64,000 nucleotides of DNA from Aporrectodea caliginosa (GCA_020284085.1 JACEVL010000462.1:320723-384722); one strand, 5' to 3'; positions 33,401-48,525 are shown, counted from the first letter of the stretch. Notes: generated from the letters alone by a model not told the origin. A program made the numbers and translations.

Positions 33401-36400
33401 CCAAATAGACGGAAGATTTTCGGACCGAACATTCAGCATTACGATAATGGACTTAAAAATTAAACCCTCAGTTTATTTTAGTTGTCTTTGTTTTTACATC
33501 GTTTTTCACGAAAAATCACATTTCAACAAGTAACTAACGAACTACATGTGATATAGATCAGAACTAAATATTTTTGTCTTATAATAATGTTATTATATGC
33601 TTTTGCGATCTATTACATGCATCGAAAGCGAATTCCTTTATTATCGCTTGTTTAGGCCGCCACCAAAAGACATCAAATATCAAGCTATAGGTCGTTGCTA
33701 TAGGCCTACATGGTGTCAGAACCGAAGAGTACGGACGCAAATAAGGCGATTCAATTCGTTTCCTATCAAATCTTTCCAAAAGCCTGCATATATCTGTAGG
33801 TTTGCGCAAAGCATTTACTAATTTGGAAGTTCTTAGTTTTAATAATTATAATAAAATAAGTACCAATACTTACCAAAATGAGCGAATTTAAGAGGAAGTG
33901 AGTCTCATACGAAGCTGGCTTCAAGTTGAAAGTTGTGGAGTATGCTGAACTTCATGGAAATTCGAATGCCATGCAAGAGTATGATAAACTGTTAGGGGAA
34001 TCAATTGATGATGAAGAGTTTGAAGGATTTTAAATTACTTTTGTTTGTTTAAGATTGATTCTATTAATATCAATATAATTATCATGAACTTGAATTTTTA
34101 GTCACATGCTATATTTTTATTACACTACATTGAAGATGCTTCCCTTACTTACTAAATTTATTATACAAACCGGAAGCACTGAACGGAAGTTACCCATTTG
34201 CATTCACATGTTGTTTATATTATTAGAAATAATTTTCAAACATAATTTTATTAGATTTTGCGTATTTTAGAAGTTTGTTTAATCACTAAAAATTTTTAAA
34301 CATAACTCGTTTTTGATTTCTATGGGTTCGACTTATATGCGAGCCGTCGATTTTGGACGCTATTTTTTCCCGAAAAGTACACTTCGACTTATACTTGATT
34401 CGACTTATAGGCGAGTATATACGGTAATTAACCCATCCATAAGTAGCCATACTGTCAACTTAACAGTTGTTTACCTACAGCATTTTGCCTGTTGTTTTAT
34501 GAATAAACAAATATGCATACATAGTTTACATACAAAATATGAAGAAAATAAGTCCACTGAAACAGAGCGGCAGCCTATGGTGGATAAGTGATTTGAAGAA
34601 GTCAAGTCTTACATTGTGACTGAAGTGGTGTAAGATTGCACATATCAAACAGATGGAAGAAGATAGTTTAAAATATTCAGCAATTGAAAGAGCTTGTTGA
34701 CAAGGTACAGCTGTACTACTTGGAACCAGTGGAAAAGAAATCATCAGCCGTCATTTTTAGAGAATCTGCCTCAGACTATTAGGAACCATTGCGTTAGCTG
34801 TAAAATAATGATTGGTTGGGAGAAAATGAGAAAATGCAGCTGTTTTCGCCACCCGCAGGGTCTGACCTTTGAGATAACATTCCTTTAGCAGAGTTCTTTC
34901 TAAGGAATTCAGTGTCAGTGTCCTTCAGAAGCTGCCTGTTATTTGCTCATTCACATTGGTTGTTTTAATTGCCACTCGTATATTTGTGCAAACGTTACCA
35001 ATGAATTATTCATTTACTATTTTTCTTCGTTACTGTTCATTTCGCGCAACTGGTTGACAGTGAATTGTTGCCAGGGAAGAAGTTGTTTGTCAACGTTAAG
35101 GTCTGCAGAATATCGAAAATCCACGTCTTGAATTAACTATGTACAAAACTTAACTAAATACACTTTACCTATTCACACACTTATATGCTGTAAATGAAAT
35201 ATTATATATTATACAATACATGTACGTAGCCAATGTGAGAATAAGGAATCTCGAGATTAATGTTTGTCAAATGATGTTCACATGGTTAAACGATTTGCTT
35301 CAAGGTTTGCTTATAGGGTGCTGTCTGACCCAGCTGTACGGTATATGGTCATTAAATCAACAGGATTTATTGGCACATTATGACTTCCGTTCATTTATGT
35401 AAATGTAAATGCATATATATAAGTATATATATATATATATATATATATATTTTTGTCTAAAGCCACAGGTTTTTGTATATATGTGCCTGGTAAAGATACT
35501 GCTTGTTCAGTTACATCTGTACATGCCAGTAAACACATACATGCATATATACATTGATTGATTGATTGCATACATGCATGCTTGTATGCATTCATGCAGA
35601 CTTACAAACATATATACATAAATGCAGACATGCAAAGTGCAAACATACATGTACATGCATACATATGTACAAATATGCACACATATATGCAGTCAGTCAA
35701 ACATGCATGCGTGGCTTTGCGTGCGTGTGTACATGGATACGTACATATATGCACAGTCACTTGCTATCATGCAAAGTGCCTACATGAATCCATATACATA
35801 CATACATAGATACATGTATACTTACATACATACATAGATACATGTATACTTACATACATACATAGATACATGTATACTTACATACATACATAGATACATG
35901 TATACTTACATACATACATACATGTATACTTACATACATACATAGTCATGCATACGTGTTTGTGTAGATACACTTATATGTATGCATGTATATATATACT
36001 TGTATGAAAGACAAGTTTTGTGAGGAACATGTGTATTTTACAAATTGATGGAATGGTTAATGCAAGGTAAGATCAACGGCCCTTGCAGCTGATGCAAAAT
36101 ATCATTATTCATTAGACGCTGGAGGCTGTTTAATAATATCCTACATTCATATATGCACAGAATATGACTTACTATTTCTATTATAGAAATGTATGTGTGT
36201 ACATGGATACATACTTATACAGTGTATACACATACAATCAGGAATGAATGAATGAATATTCAAATGGTAAAGACAGGGTTCTACAACATCTTCGGTTATA
36301 GGCATCAGTATGAATTTTGAACATTTCTGTGAACTGCAAGAATTGTCTTCATCACTTTGTCAAACGATTTGTCAAGATTAGCTTCAACGTTGGAGATGAC

Positions 36401-39400
36401 AACTTCCATACAGGCTGAGGCTTTTATGTGTTGTTTCCTTCCTGTTCTTGTGGACTTTTAAGCACTTTAGCTGTAGATTTGGAAGCATTTGATTGACTTA
36501 GTTAGGTCATCATCATCACCATCATCAGTTCCTGGTGCCAGCCATTTGGTGGTTATGCATGCAAGTAATTGTTCTTGGTTAGGTACTGTTATCAAAATAT
36601 TAGGTAAATCTGATTTTCATTTTTAAAAACTTTCAAGGTATAAGATTTTGGTATGATATTCATGTACGTTTGCCTTTTTAAAATTATTATTGTTATGTAA
36701 GCGTTTTAATTTCATGGCCCTTACAGCTTGGGGCATTAAGGACTTGCTCATTAATGTGAATAATTTTGGAGTAGCATTGTTGTTTTAAGCCCTGTTCTCC
36801 TGAATTGATTGATTGATTGACTGCTTGATTGCGGATGTGTGTTTGTGGATGCCAGGTGTTAGGCTGTTTCGGACAGATGGTACAGCAATAACAAAATTCC
36901 CTAATCCTTGGAAACTCCCTAATCCTTGGAAACTCCCTAATCCTTGGAAACTCCCTAATCCTTGAACGATGAGCGTGTACTAAAAGTGACTGGGAACCAG
37001 TGCAGCTGGTCATTAAAGGGTTAAGCCACATGGTCTAGTTCTCGTTGGTGGAATATGGTGGAATATAGAGGTTGCAGTGAGTTGCCAAACACAAATGACA
37101 CTGGTTGTGAATGGATATTTTATTGAGGTCATCTGGGGTCACATGATGAAGGTAGTTGTAGACAAGTGACCCCATTTAGTAGAACTTTAGTAACTTCAAT
37201 AGTGATGGTGTATCATGCACAAGGCTTGTTGGACCAATAAAATAGTGATTGATTGATTGATCCATATAGGAAGGAAATGAGTATCCTGTCTTATTAAAAT
37301 GATAATGATGTTTTTCAAAAACAGACTATTTTTGTACAAGGCTCTACTCTTCAATCAACCCAACCATCTTTGTGTAAACACCTCACCCCCTCCAGTGTTG
37401 CCACTCTTCTTCATTGCTGGTCCAACCATAACTTTTTCTTAGGAGTTTGTGATTAAGACTTACAAGAAGCTTTCATTGGGTTGCAAGCACTGATAAGATA
37501 ATAGATTTACAACCTTCTTTACTGGTGGTTTGACTTATTATTGGCTTAGCAAAGGTCTTTTTAAGATTGATAAATTTCAGGCTTGATGTAGAACTGTTTG
37601 GGGTAGGGATGGATATAAAGAACTACCAAAGTTCTGACTTGACATCTAAATTTAGCATATGCGATTATACTGGTAAGAGCTTTGAGCAAGAGTACTTGCT
37701 TATCAATAAGAGCATAACAAGTATACTAGTGAGGGATATAGGTTTAGGAACACCAGATAACTCTCAACAACCTTCAAGTGCAGATTATATGAACAAATTC
37801 AGACTGTTCTGTTTGCTGAGCGTTTGTCGGGTAACACAGTGTGCAATCTGAAGCCCCTTGTGAGACGGAACTTTCTCTGGATTTTATCAAGACCTCAAGC
37901 AGTTGCTTGGACTCGTGTCCTAGCGAGATAATGTCTTATCAGTGGTGCAGGCCAGAGCTGTTTGCTTACAACCACGTCAGTTGGGGACAAACCTCTCTGA
38001 TCCTACATGCAGCTGTGGCAGAGTGCAAACTATTGTGCACACATTGTTGACGTCTGTAGGCAAAGATGTTTGGTGACAGGGATGATGACGGGCTCTTCAT
38101 CCTGCGGGTGGTTACTTTTTAAGTGGCTGATCATGACCGTCTACACTAGGTGAAGTGGCACTGTGTATAGATGCAGGATATAAAAATTATTAGATGCGTG
38201 AAGAGGAAGAAGAGTAGCCCCTTGAGTTGTAGCCTGAGAGATATGGGTTTGCAGAGTTAGTGACTTAATTTTTCTTAGATTAAGCATATGTGGGCAGGTG
38301 GCCAGTCCTCTCCCTCGCTATCTAATCTTCACACCGACAGTGTACAGTCAGTGTACTGTTTATAGGGGAGCTGGCTAGGGGTCCTGGTGGAGCCAAAATC
38401 TCAACAAATTCTGCTCTGACTGGGATTTGAACCCCAACCTCTTTGTTGACAGTCCAGCATGATGACCATTAGACTATTGCATTAGACTACTTCATTGGCT
38501 CCCTCTGCATGCTCGCATACAATTTAAAATCCTCTCTCTGATCTTCAAGGCTCAGAGGGGTCTTGCCCCGCAATATCTGGTTGGCGTACTACTTCGGCCT
38601 CACTCAGCTTCCTCCCACCGTCCACTTTGTTCCTGCAATAGACTTGACCTCTTGGTTCCCCGTAGTAGAATTGCTATGGCTCAGGCTCGTTCCTTTGCTT
38701 CAATTGGTCCCTCTCTTTGGAATGCTCTTTCTCCTTCTGTTCGCTCTAAAATTCTCTCTTGCAGTCTCTCTCCTTCCTTCGCTTTTCTCAAAACCTGTTT
38801 ATTTTCGCGGGGCTTAGCACACTGGGAGCGCTTCTGAACGGTTCACCCTACGAGAGGCGCTTTACATATACTTAAATACGATACGATATTGCACACCCCC
38901 ATTCTGTTTGCTGAGTGCTGTAAATGTCTACAAGATGTAAAAGCCTACAAAACAGATGACCTGGTTTTTTAAAAACAAAAGTTCAAGTGGGTGCATACGG
39001 TAATAAGGCTTAGGATGGGCTGTTATGGAGAGTAATTAAATTTGTACTAATTTTTAGGATCTAAGCTTACACCAGTATGGGAAACAGTTTATTTACAACT
39101 TTTTGTTGAAAGTTTTCTTTGATTATAATAGAGTGAATTCAGTGATTTGTTTTACCCCATGTAAATCTACATGCTTCTGTTGGCTTCAGTTAGGCTTAAG
39201 TTAAAATGACAGATATAATGGAAATCCAAGGAGTGATGAAGTTATTTAGAAGGTTCTGCGTGCCTCTGCGTAGTTTCCTTGAAGGGGCGATATATAAATT
39301 CCTGAATGAATGAATGAACATTACTTTGAACAGTTTGCAGGCAGTCTGTTGTTACTGTTTCTATAATTTTACAATTCAGTTCAACTGAACTATTTTATCT

Positions 39401-42400
39401 CCCACTCGTTTAGAACTCGATAAGATAAAGGAATTATACATTGCAAGAGAGTGAGTGAAAGTCAGTTTTCTGAATGCTGGCATTTGAGGTTTTCACTTCT
39501 GCTCAAATTGTTACTTGTTGGTGTATTTCCCTGAGAGTAACACAGTTTAGTTTCTAATCATATATATATATATATATAAATTTCAAATATATCTATTAAG
39601 TTAAACCTAATTTTTGCTGCAACAAAGTTAAGTGTGAACACTATGTATAGACTTTAAAGAACAATAAGTGTGTGTACAAAAAGATTGTGCTTCATTATAT
39701 ATAAATATCTATGCTTGGATAATTAATTTATTCAATGTATTAATGAATGTACAATGCAGCTTGGTTTTCTGTACATTAACTAACGTTATTTGAAATTTGC
39801 AACGATTTGCAGTGTGATTGATGATTAGGTAGTAAGTCTGTGACAGGCGCTTTAGAAATCCGTAAAAAAAACAATGACGAGCTTGATTGTTTGAAATTTC
39901 TGTCTGGCTTTTCACGACTGCATGTGCACTCTTCTTCTTGTTTTCTTCATTTACAATCACTCTGATGTTCTATTGTCAAGAGGTTGGAAGCAAGAAGGAC
40001 TGCTTTTCAATACTCAGTGAGTTGTCTTTCTCGAATCTGTCTTAGTAATTCGCATTGCAATAGGATGCTTTGGTAGTTGACCTGCGCCTGTCAGCCATAT
40101 ATGCTGTAACCCATTTTATTTTTGCTTTACAAGATTACACATTATTTTTTTAGATGAATATTGAATTAAATGTATATTAATAGTCTGTATAGTTTCTTAC
40201 TCTTTTGATTGCAACGTATGGCTGGGTTGTTAACTTGAAGTAATTATAAAAAATATTCAAGAAAAGAAAGTTACAGCAGATTTTGATCTTTAAATTATAC
40301 AAAACTTTTGTTTATTCATTTTAACTATTGAACCGAAATGTTGAATAGATGCAAATTGAAAGAATGAATTTGATTTTTTAAATATTGTGATTGTACTAAA
40401 AATTTGTTTGTTAAATTGAACTAGTAAACAGAAATATTCAAAATAAGCAAATTGAACCTTGATTCTTTAAATAGTATTTTTGGACTAACATTAATTTTGT
40501 GTAATATGGCTGAGTTGTTAATTTGAACTAGTGATCAGAAATGAAATTTAAAGCAATTAATTTGATTCTTTAAATCATATGATTGCACTAAACATTTGTC
40601 AGTTAATTTGAACTAGTGATAAGAAATTTCCTTCAAAATTACAGCAGAAATTTAATCGATTCTTTAAATAGTATGACTGGGGTAAGCATTTGTCTAATGT
40701 GGCCTTTTGATGCCTACAATGTTAATCTCGTACTATATTTATTGTTATGGCTGCATTGTTCATTTTATCTTGTGTTCAGACATTTCGCAAGATGAAAATG
40801 ACATCAATACTTGATTGTCTAAAGACTGTTTTAGCATTTATTGCTTTATGTCTAGGCAGATGTTTAGCCATTTCTATATCTTTTTGTGTTTCGTTTTGTA
40901 CATTTGTGACTCGATTTGGATAATTACAAAATGCAATAATGTGAGGGTCCTAACTTTTTGTGACTGTGCCTGAGAAAATCCTGACAGAGTCGTAAAAGTT
41001 AATTTACAAGAAACATGCTCAGAATGTATGTACAAAAATGGGTAAGAATCATTCTCTGCTTATTTATATTCCAAGCTGATTGTCCTGAGATATTTATTAT
41101 GATGCCAGGCAACAAAGACTTGATGAGTTTAATGAGTCCCCATTGTTCTGTAATTTGAATTAGTGTGCGTAGATTTTTATGCAAATGACATATTCTTGTA
41201 ACTGTCTTACAAATTTTTATTGAGATTTAATGGATGGCAGCCTCAATGGTGTAGGAGTACACAAGGTGCAATGTACGGTACTTGTGAACATTTATGACTA
41301 GGACTGTGAACAATGACTTTGGTTGGGTCATAGCTATAGTTAACATTAACTAGTGATTTCTCAGAAGTAACCTTGAAGAGACCGACATCTTGAAAACGTT
41401 GTAACCTCTTACAATTTGCACTAGATACATGTAGTTTTTAACCAATTGTGATGCCGCTTATGAAAACGGACCACTTGGCGGGTTTGGAGTTATTGATACT
41501 CCCATGATCAGCAAAAAATTCTGAAAATAATTATGTATAATGTTACACAAAAGGAATATTATGGCGTTTTTGCTAGAATTTACAACATGCTGTACCTGAA
41601 AGATGAGATTTTCGGTAAAACTCATTTAAAGTTCAGTTCCACATCGCTTGCATTTCATAATATATACACTTTGACTTTTCAACCGTGTTCAAAGGCCTTT
41701 ATCTCTGTAAATAAGTCCTTTGGTCATATGCGGCATCACAATTATTCAGCAGAAATTTAACCCAATTAAGTGTAGTATCAAAACCCGGTTTTGGTAATTT
41801 TCTGACTTGTGAGGTTTCTCAGGCATGGTCAGTTTTTAAATTATGAATCTAGCTACATTGTGAAGTGATTTTCTGCACCTATTTTAACATTGTAAGAAGA
41901 GGTTTCAATATTTAAATATCAAATTTTTGTGCCTCTACTAAAGACTTAATTCACTTTATCTTTGTGGGAATAAAATGGTTCTTCCAACTTCGATATTTTT
42001 GGATGCTGACTATGTTCAGAGCTATTTGCGCAGTAGCAAATTAGCTTGAGTAGAAGATAATGCAGTTAAAACTATGTGAATGGAGGCTTCCATACCTGAA
42101 ACTCATTTTGCATTTGAACAATAAACATGCTATGTGATAGTTTTTGGTTTGTATTTAACTTTTTTTATTTCAAAAACTATTCAGGCTATTCTTATAAGTA
42201 GGACATTTTTATGATTTGGTTTTGGAAATTTCTCAGTTACTTTAAAGATTATATTTGGTAGATTTGAGAGATGTATTTATTTTCTCTTGCTTTGCAACAG
42301 TTATTTTTGAGTAATGGCTTTATTTTTATCATTTTGAGTAATGCCCGTGCTTCGTAGAGTGGCTCCATTATATTCGTCTCCACTGATTTGGTTGTTAAAA

Positions 42401-45400
42401 ATTCATAACTTACTCTGAAGCTTTTATCTGTCAGATTTGATGGATAGGCTATATTTATTTTTCTTCTGCTTTGCAATTGTGCAGTTGTTATTTTGAGTAA
42501 TGGCTTTTTTGTGTCTACAGGTGTCCTTACTGCATAGACTGAATCCATTCTATCCATCTCCAATGTTGTCCTGGCTGTTTGCCAGAGACAAACCAGTGCA
42601 TAGTTAGTATTGTATGTCCCTGGGGCTTTCTGGTGGTAGGATTAATTTGATTTCCCTCTCTGCTTGTTCGTGTTCTGCATCTGTAATGCTGTCTGTGTAA
42701 GTGCTTGATGCTCACCTCATTCAGTATGTATGATGTGAATGTCAAGGGTTGACAGTTGGCTGATGCCTGTCGATGGATTGTAATGCGTACGTGACATTTG
42801 TTTCCAAAAAACTTGCTATTTTTGATTAAAACGCCCAGAAACAGATGCCAACTAGACACTGGAGAAAAAGTCTCTTTCTATAATTGTTATTTCTTTCTTT
42901 CCCCTCACTACCTTCAACAGCTCAGATTGAAGTCTTAAATTTTACCGATCTTGAACCTTTTCATTTTTCTGGTGGCTTAACAAAATTACATGTGATTTAT
43001 AACATGGTTGATCATTCATCATTTCAAAATGACTGATGTTACAGAGGCAAACCTACTTAGCAAGACTTCAGTCCCTTCTTAGTCTGTTCTTTGTATCCCA
43101 TAAATATATCCCCACATTTGCTTAATACAATGTCATTGTAATCACAGATTTATATAGCTCCTCGTCATAGAGACATCAAATGTGCTCCCAATGTAATCAG
43201 AGATTACCAGGATTGAGGATGATGTTTTCCGACACTTGAGGAATAGAGGTAAAGAAAGACTGACGAGATGATGTTGTAAGATGCCACATCCAACTGGAAT
43301 TTTGTTATGTTGTTTCTTTGCTGCCCTGAATAAGCATGGCATTGTTTGTATGCTTGCATCTCATTGTCTGTTATTTGTTCACCTGTTTTCTATTTCATCC
43401 AGCTTCATATGTTGCCAATATAAGTAGCGCTTAAATCACTATTCGTATTTGCTGTAAAAACTAATTTTGGATAAATATAAACAAACTATTCGGAGCACTA
43501 TTCGGACTGAAGCGAATCGAATATTTGTGCTCTAATTGGCAATGCCAATTAGAGCACAAATATTCGATAATATAATATAATATTTCTTTAGCTTTCTCTG
43601 TAAAAATATGTGCAAACTACTGGCATTGGCATTGCCAATTAGAGCACAAATATTCGATTCGCTTCAGTCCGAATAGTGCTCCGAATAGTTTGTTTATATT
43701 TATCCAAATAGTTTTTACAGCAAATACGAATAGTGATTTAAGCGCTACTTATAAATGTTAGCGTTTATCTAATAAATGCACTGTATAAAGTTGACGCTTT
43801 ACTGTGTAGTCCCATTACGAATACAGCCTTAACTGTTGTTTGAAATCTGATAGTTGAAGATTTCCTTTGCTGTACAAAAGCAAACTTCCATCCTTCAAGT
43901 GTCAATTTAACTGATTTCTGTTTGCACACTGTGTATAAATAGACTGAGATTAATTGAGGTTTGGGAATGGCATGCCACTTATGCTTGCCACTCCTAAACC
44001 TTAATTAATGTGGCTGATATTGGGACATAGTAGCCGATAAGTTAGAGCACTTGCGATATACTCGGTAACAGTGAGAATGCGAGTTCAAGCCTCCTCTCAG
44101 ATGATTACCGTCTACAACAGTGCTTATCAACCACTGGGTGCCATGACACATGAGGGTGCCATGACAATCAAAGGTGCCATGAACCTGCTCTAGGGATGCA
44201 ATGACTAGATGATAGAATGGCAGACCCATAATATTTCTATAGCTTTCTCTGTAAAAATATGTGCAAACTACTGATTATCACTACCAACATGAGCTTATAA
44301 CTATTTAAAGAAACTTATAGTAGTGTAGAAATAGTCACAACACTGCAAGGAACGTTGCTCGTCACTTAAATAAAGAACTAAGTGGAAGAAAAACAAATGA
44401 AGTCCAGGTGCCATTGTCCTGCTATTGCCATTAGTAACTGGTGCCTTGCTCTGAAGAATGTTGGAAACCACTAGTTTAGAGACCATCATCAAGTCCATGA
44501 GTAAGACTCACAATTCACTCACAATTGCTTAGCACCATCAATGGATGCTTGGTCATTAGTTAGTGGTTCATTCATTCTGGGGAGTTTTATAACGCCCAGG
44601 GCTTCAAGAAAGCTACTCAGGAGTGATCACAGCCCAGCCACGGCAAAAGAAAAAAGACTTGAGTGATTTATAAAACCCAGTTTGATTAGTCAAATTAGTG
44701 GTGCTTAATGTGTAACAATGATGACAATAATAATGAGTAATAGTAATAATGATAATGATGATGATGATGCTAATAATAATAAACCATCTGTGAAGACTAG
44801 CCATTCCAGAACAATGCTGCCTAATTTTTGCAATCCCAAGGGATCATATGTACATCGGCGAAAAAATAATAATAATAAATAATAATTGGAAAGGCATGTT
44901 CTTGTTACACATATGCAGTTTCTAAGCTGTCTGCTGGGTCGTATTCTACCCTGGAGCTGACATAAATTTTCAGTTTCCAGTCTTGTTTTGGCTGCGTCGT
45001 GACTGTAAAAATAACTCGACCACTGTGTGCGTACGCTCTAATGATTTTGGTAAGCTAACATTTCACAGTACAAAAGTATTTGAAGAAACACAATATTTCA
45101 TTTTGTATTTTCAAAATATATTTGTGATATTTATTTTTACGAATTGTAGAAAATGTTCTTGTGTGTCAAGGGTCCTGCTTTATTGCAATTTATCTTTTAC
45201 AGTTTCTGGTTGTTGAAAATGTAAAGTACACAGACATAATTAGGAATTGGCCAATAGCTTTTCGCTTGCAACGGAATGTCTTGCTTAGTTTTTATGTCAA
45301 TGCTTTCCGACGTTCTCATACGATGAGGCCTCATATTTTTGCCCCACCTGATCATTAGCAGAGCAAAATTTGATATAAGCCTCTGTGCATTTGGATTCCG

Positions 45401-48400
45401 GTTTGCCTTCTGAAGGTGGCTTATTTCAGAGTTTTAAATCTCAGGCTACCAGGGTATACACACAGGGCCTTACAAGTCATAGATAGCACCCATTCAAATG
45501 CGCAGCAGTGGTGAAGGATCTCACCTGATCAATTCATTGAAAATGAGCACGGCCGAGGTCATGTGATCGCTATATAATAGTGGGTACATTTACATCTGTA
45601 AGATGCACACTGCACAGTCTAAATTTTTGTATTTTATTAAATAAAACATACAGTTCACTGACACAGCACCAAACTTGTGAACCTACATTTTCAACGTGAG
45701 ACCTATCAACAGAGCGTGTGATTGACCATTGCCACTTGAGTACTCTGCTCATTACAAGGCGAACGCTCTAACCAATCAGCTACTCTGTTAGGTTATTTCA
45801 TTATTTGATGACGGTCTCGTATCAAAGAGAATGGAGTACTCTCCTCATTACAACACAAGCGCTCTAAATAAGCGACTACTCTGCTAGGTATTGATTTATT
45901 TGATGATAGTCAAAGACAATGGATGTGACACTCTAAATTGTAACGGCATGGCTGTGTTATGGTTCCATATAAGTTGTCATCATCATCATCATTATTATTA
46001 TTATTTCTGGCACTTATTTCTATTATTATTATTTATGCTGTTCTGGTCTTACATGGAAGCAATTTCCTCGACCAGTTCACCTCTTTGGTGTCTGTGTGAT
46101 CTTGATAATCAATTGCTTGAGTAATGTTGTCATCAAAGCCGTCATCAGAACTGACACATAGCTGGATATTCATTCATTCATTCATTCATTCTGGAGATTT
46201 GTATAGCGCCCCTTCAAGAAATCAACTATTGTAATTACTGAAGCCTGAAATGCATTTGATTAAGAGCAGACAGCTTTTATCTATGTGGTGATGTGCATTG
46301 TTTGTAATAGCTGTATTGCACTTTCCTACTTTCAACAGATGTGTTGATAATGTCATTGCTGATTACAAACATGAATGACAAATTCATGGAACTGTAGTTG
46401 GAAATTATTGGATTAAAGTGATTAAATGTTTGCTAGATGAGTTCTCTTTGTGAAAAAATATAAATTATCTGTTGGGCAGATTGCTGGTAAACATAACATT
46501 TGATATTTCAAAAATTATAAAATGTACGGGAAACAGTTTTATAACAGGAGATTTACCTCTGCATGCTATGTTTCAAGTCGTGATATGGGAAAAGGGTTTC
46601 TTCAACTTTCTTGTTGTAATTACTATTACTTTTGATGTTTCTGGTTTATCTGTTCTTTTTTTTCTGCTACTTGCTGTAATTAGTTTACTTTGTGATTTAC
46701 TCAGGTTGAGATCTATGTGAGAGCTGTATGGAGTTGACAATGGGCTTTACCTATCGTGCTATTTTTTGTTTTAATAATTAGACATTGTGATATTCTTTTG
46801 ATGCTTTTGGTGTGATAAGTGTGGCTTTATTGAAATTTATACATGTTGTAGATGTTTGACTATAGTATAAATTTCAGCTTAACCAGTACACTTATAATGG
46901 TCTTGTGAAATATTACAGTGACCAATTAAAGCCCAGCATTTCACTACTGTGTCATCATGATTAGTTGTGAAATATTCACTGCTACACCTGAAGAAAGTTT
47001 ATGAACTTTCAGCATTTATATCCGTTCTGCTCATTCGCTTTTGTCGTTTCATTCTCAAGGCAAGGCTTACCTTTTCAGTTTGCTTATCCACCATTATAGG
47101 CTACCTCTATATCTTGGTGGACTAACATAACTTACCGGATATCGACCTCATTACAGCTTAGTTTTGGTGCACCATCGAATGATGCATTGTGCATTAGACA
47201 CCGGTGTGATATAAGTTACTAATTAATAATAATAGTAATAGTAACATCTGTGATACTGTTAAATTATATTGCTGCCTAACTATCTTTTTAGTTAATTTAC
47301 CTTGTAGTTTTTAGATGGAAAACTCATAATTTGCAGGTATCAGTTAACGAGTGTCGCAGGTGTGTGATGAATTTGCTGTTTACTGTTGGTCAACTCCCTT
47401 TCACATTTCCTTCTTTGATTCAAACATGAATAATGATGGATAACATACTTTAATAGTGGCTTAGTTTCAGAAAATGCTCCCATGTTAGCCTTTCATTTCC
47501 TGCTTGAGATTGCTGGACATAAACATCCCACCATATGTTTTATAATACAACAATAGCCACATGAACTCTGCATTTTGTCATTCTCATCACTTAAAGTTAC
47601 ACTACCACCACCACCATAGTTATCATTATTACCACTTACTCTACCACCACCATTATCATCGTCATTTATATCAAACGGGACTTAACTCAGTTACAGTGTC
47701 TATTTACTGGTACAATTCTGTAAATTAAGTAGGTTCTATATTTCCTTCTGAATACGAATTTATTCTAGGTTATGAATTTTGTTGTCTTGAGCACAATATT
47801 GACTTATTAGCATTTGCAAACTTTAAACTTTCAGAATAATATTTTTGTTGAATTTTTTTCACTGATGAGTAATTATTTTTATTTTTTTATGTAAAATTAA
47901 TTTTATCTGATTTTTGCAGAACTCCCCGCTTGGAGCCGCAGAAAGAAACAACAGCAACTGAAGATCATTGGGGTCTCATTGGTTCTCGACTGTCAACGAT
48001 TGTGGGCCAGCTGAAAGCTAACGAATATGACGAGGATATCATTCCTGACTTCCAGCGTATTGCAATCAGTGGAGAGGAAACAAGCGGAGTAAGTAAGGAA
48101 CGTCTAGAACAGTAGTCTTATGCCCATTCAGCCTGCCCCAAGGGTTGAATGGTAACACGCTGGCACGAAGATCAGAAGGAGCGGGTTCGATACTCCTAGC
48201 CCCATAAGGTTGACTCAACCTTCCACTCCCTAGTGGCGATTGTAATTTTATCGAGCAGCAGGACAGATGGGTACCTTTACAGGCTGTCATACAGTTAAAT
48301 TCAACTCCTGTTAACCCTTTAAGGACGAGAGTGTACTAAAATGTATGGGAAACCATAGGCAGCTCGTCGTTAAAGGGTTAAACTTGTCATCATCTGTTAC

Positions 48401-48453
48401 TATTATATCATGTAATCTTACTTTGTACTTGTCAGTTGGATATAATAAACGAA

Positions 48454-48525
<72 letters not shown>

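Noticed and set aside
35395..35837. Overlapping frames rich in His, Cys, Tyr and Met
   Set aside because: They translate alternating ACATGCATAC repeats and a 28-bp tandem repeat.
36693..37031. 112-codon minus frame with RIREFP repeats
   Set aside because: Arises from the 18-bp tandem repeat; no supporting domain or splice signals.
42249..42859. Two overlapping minus frames of ~100 codons
   Set aside because: They lie across a diverged direct duplication in the AMPD intron and share no recognised domain.
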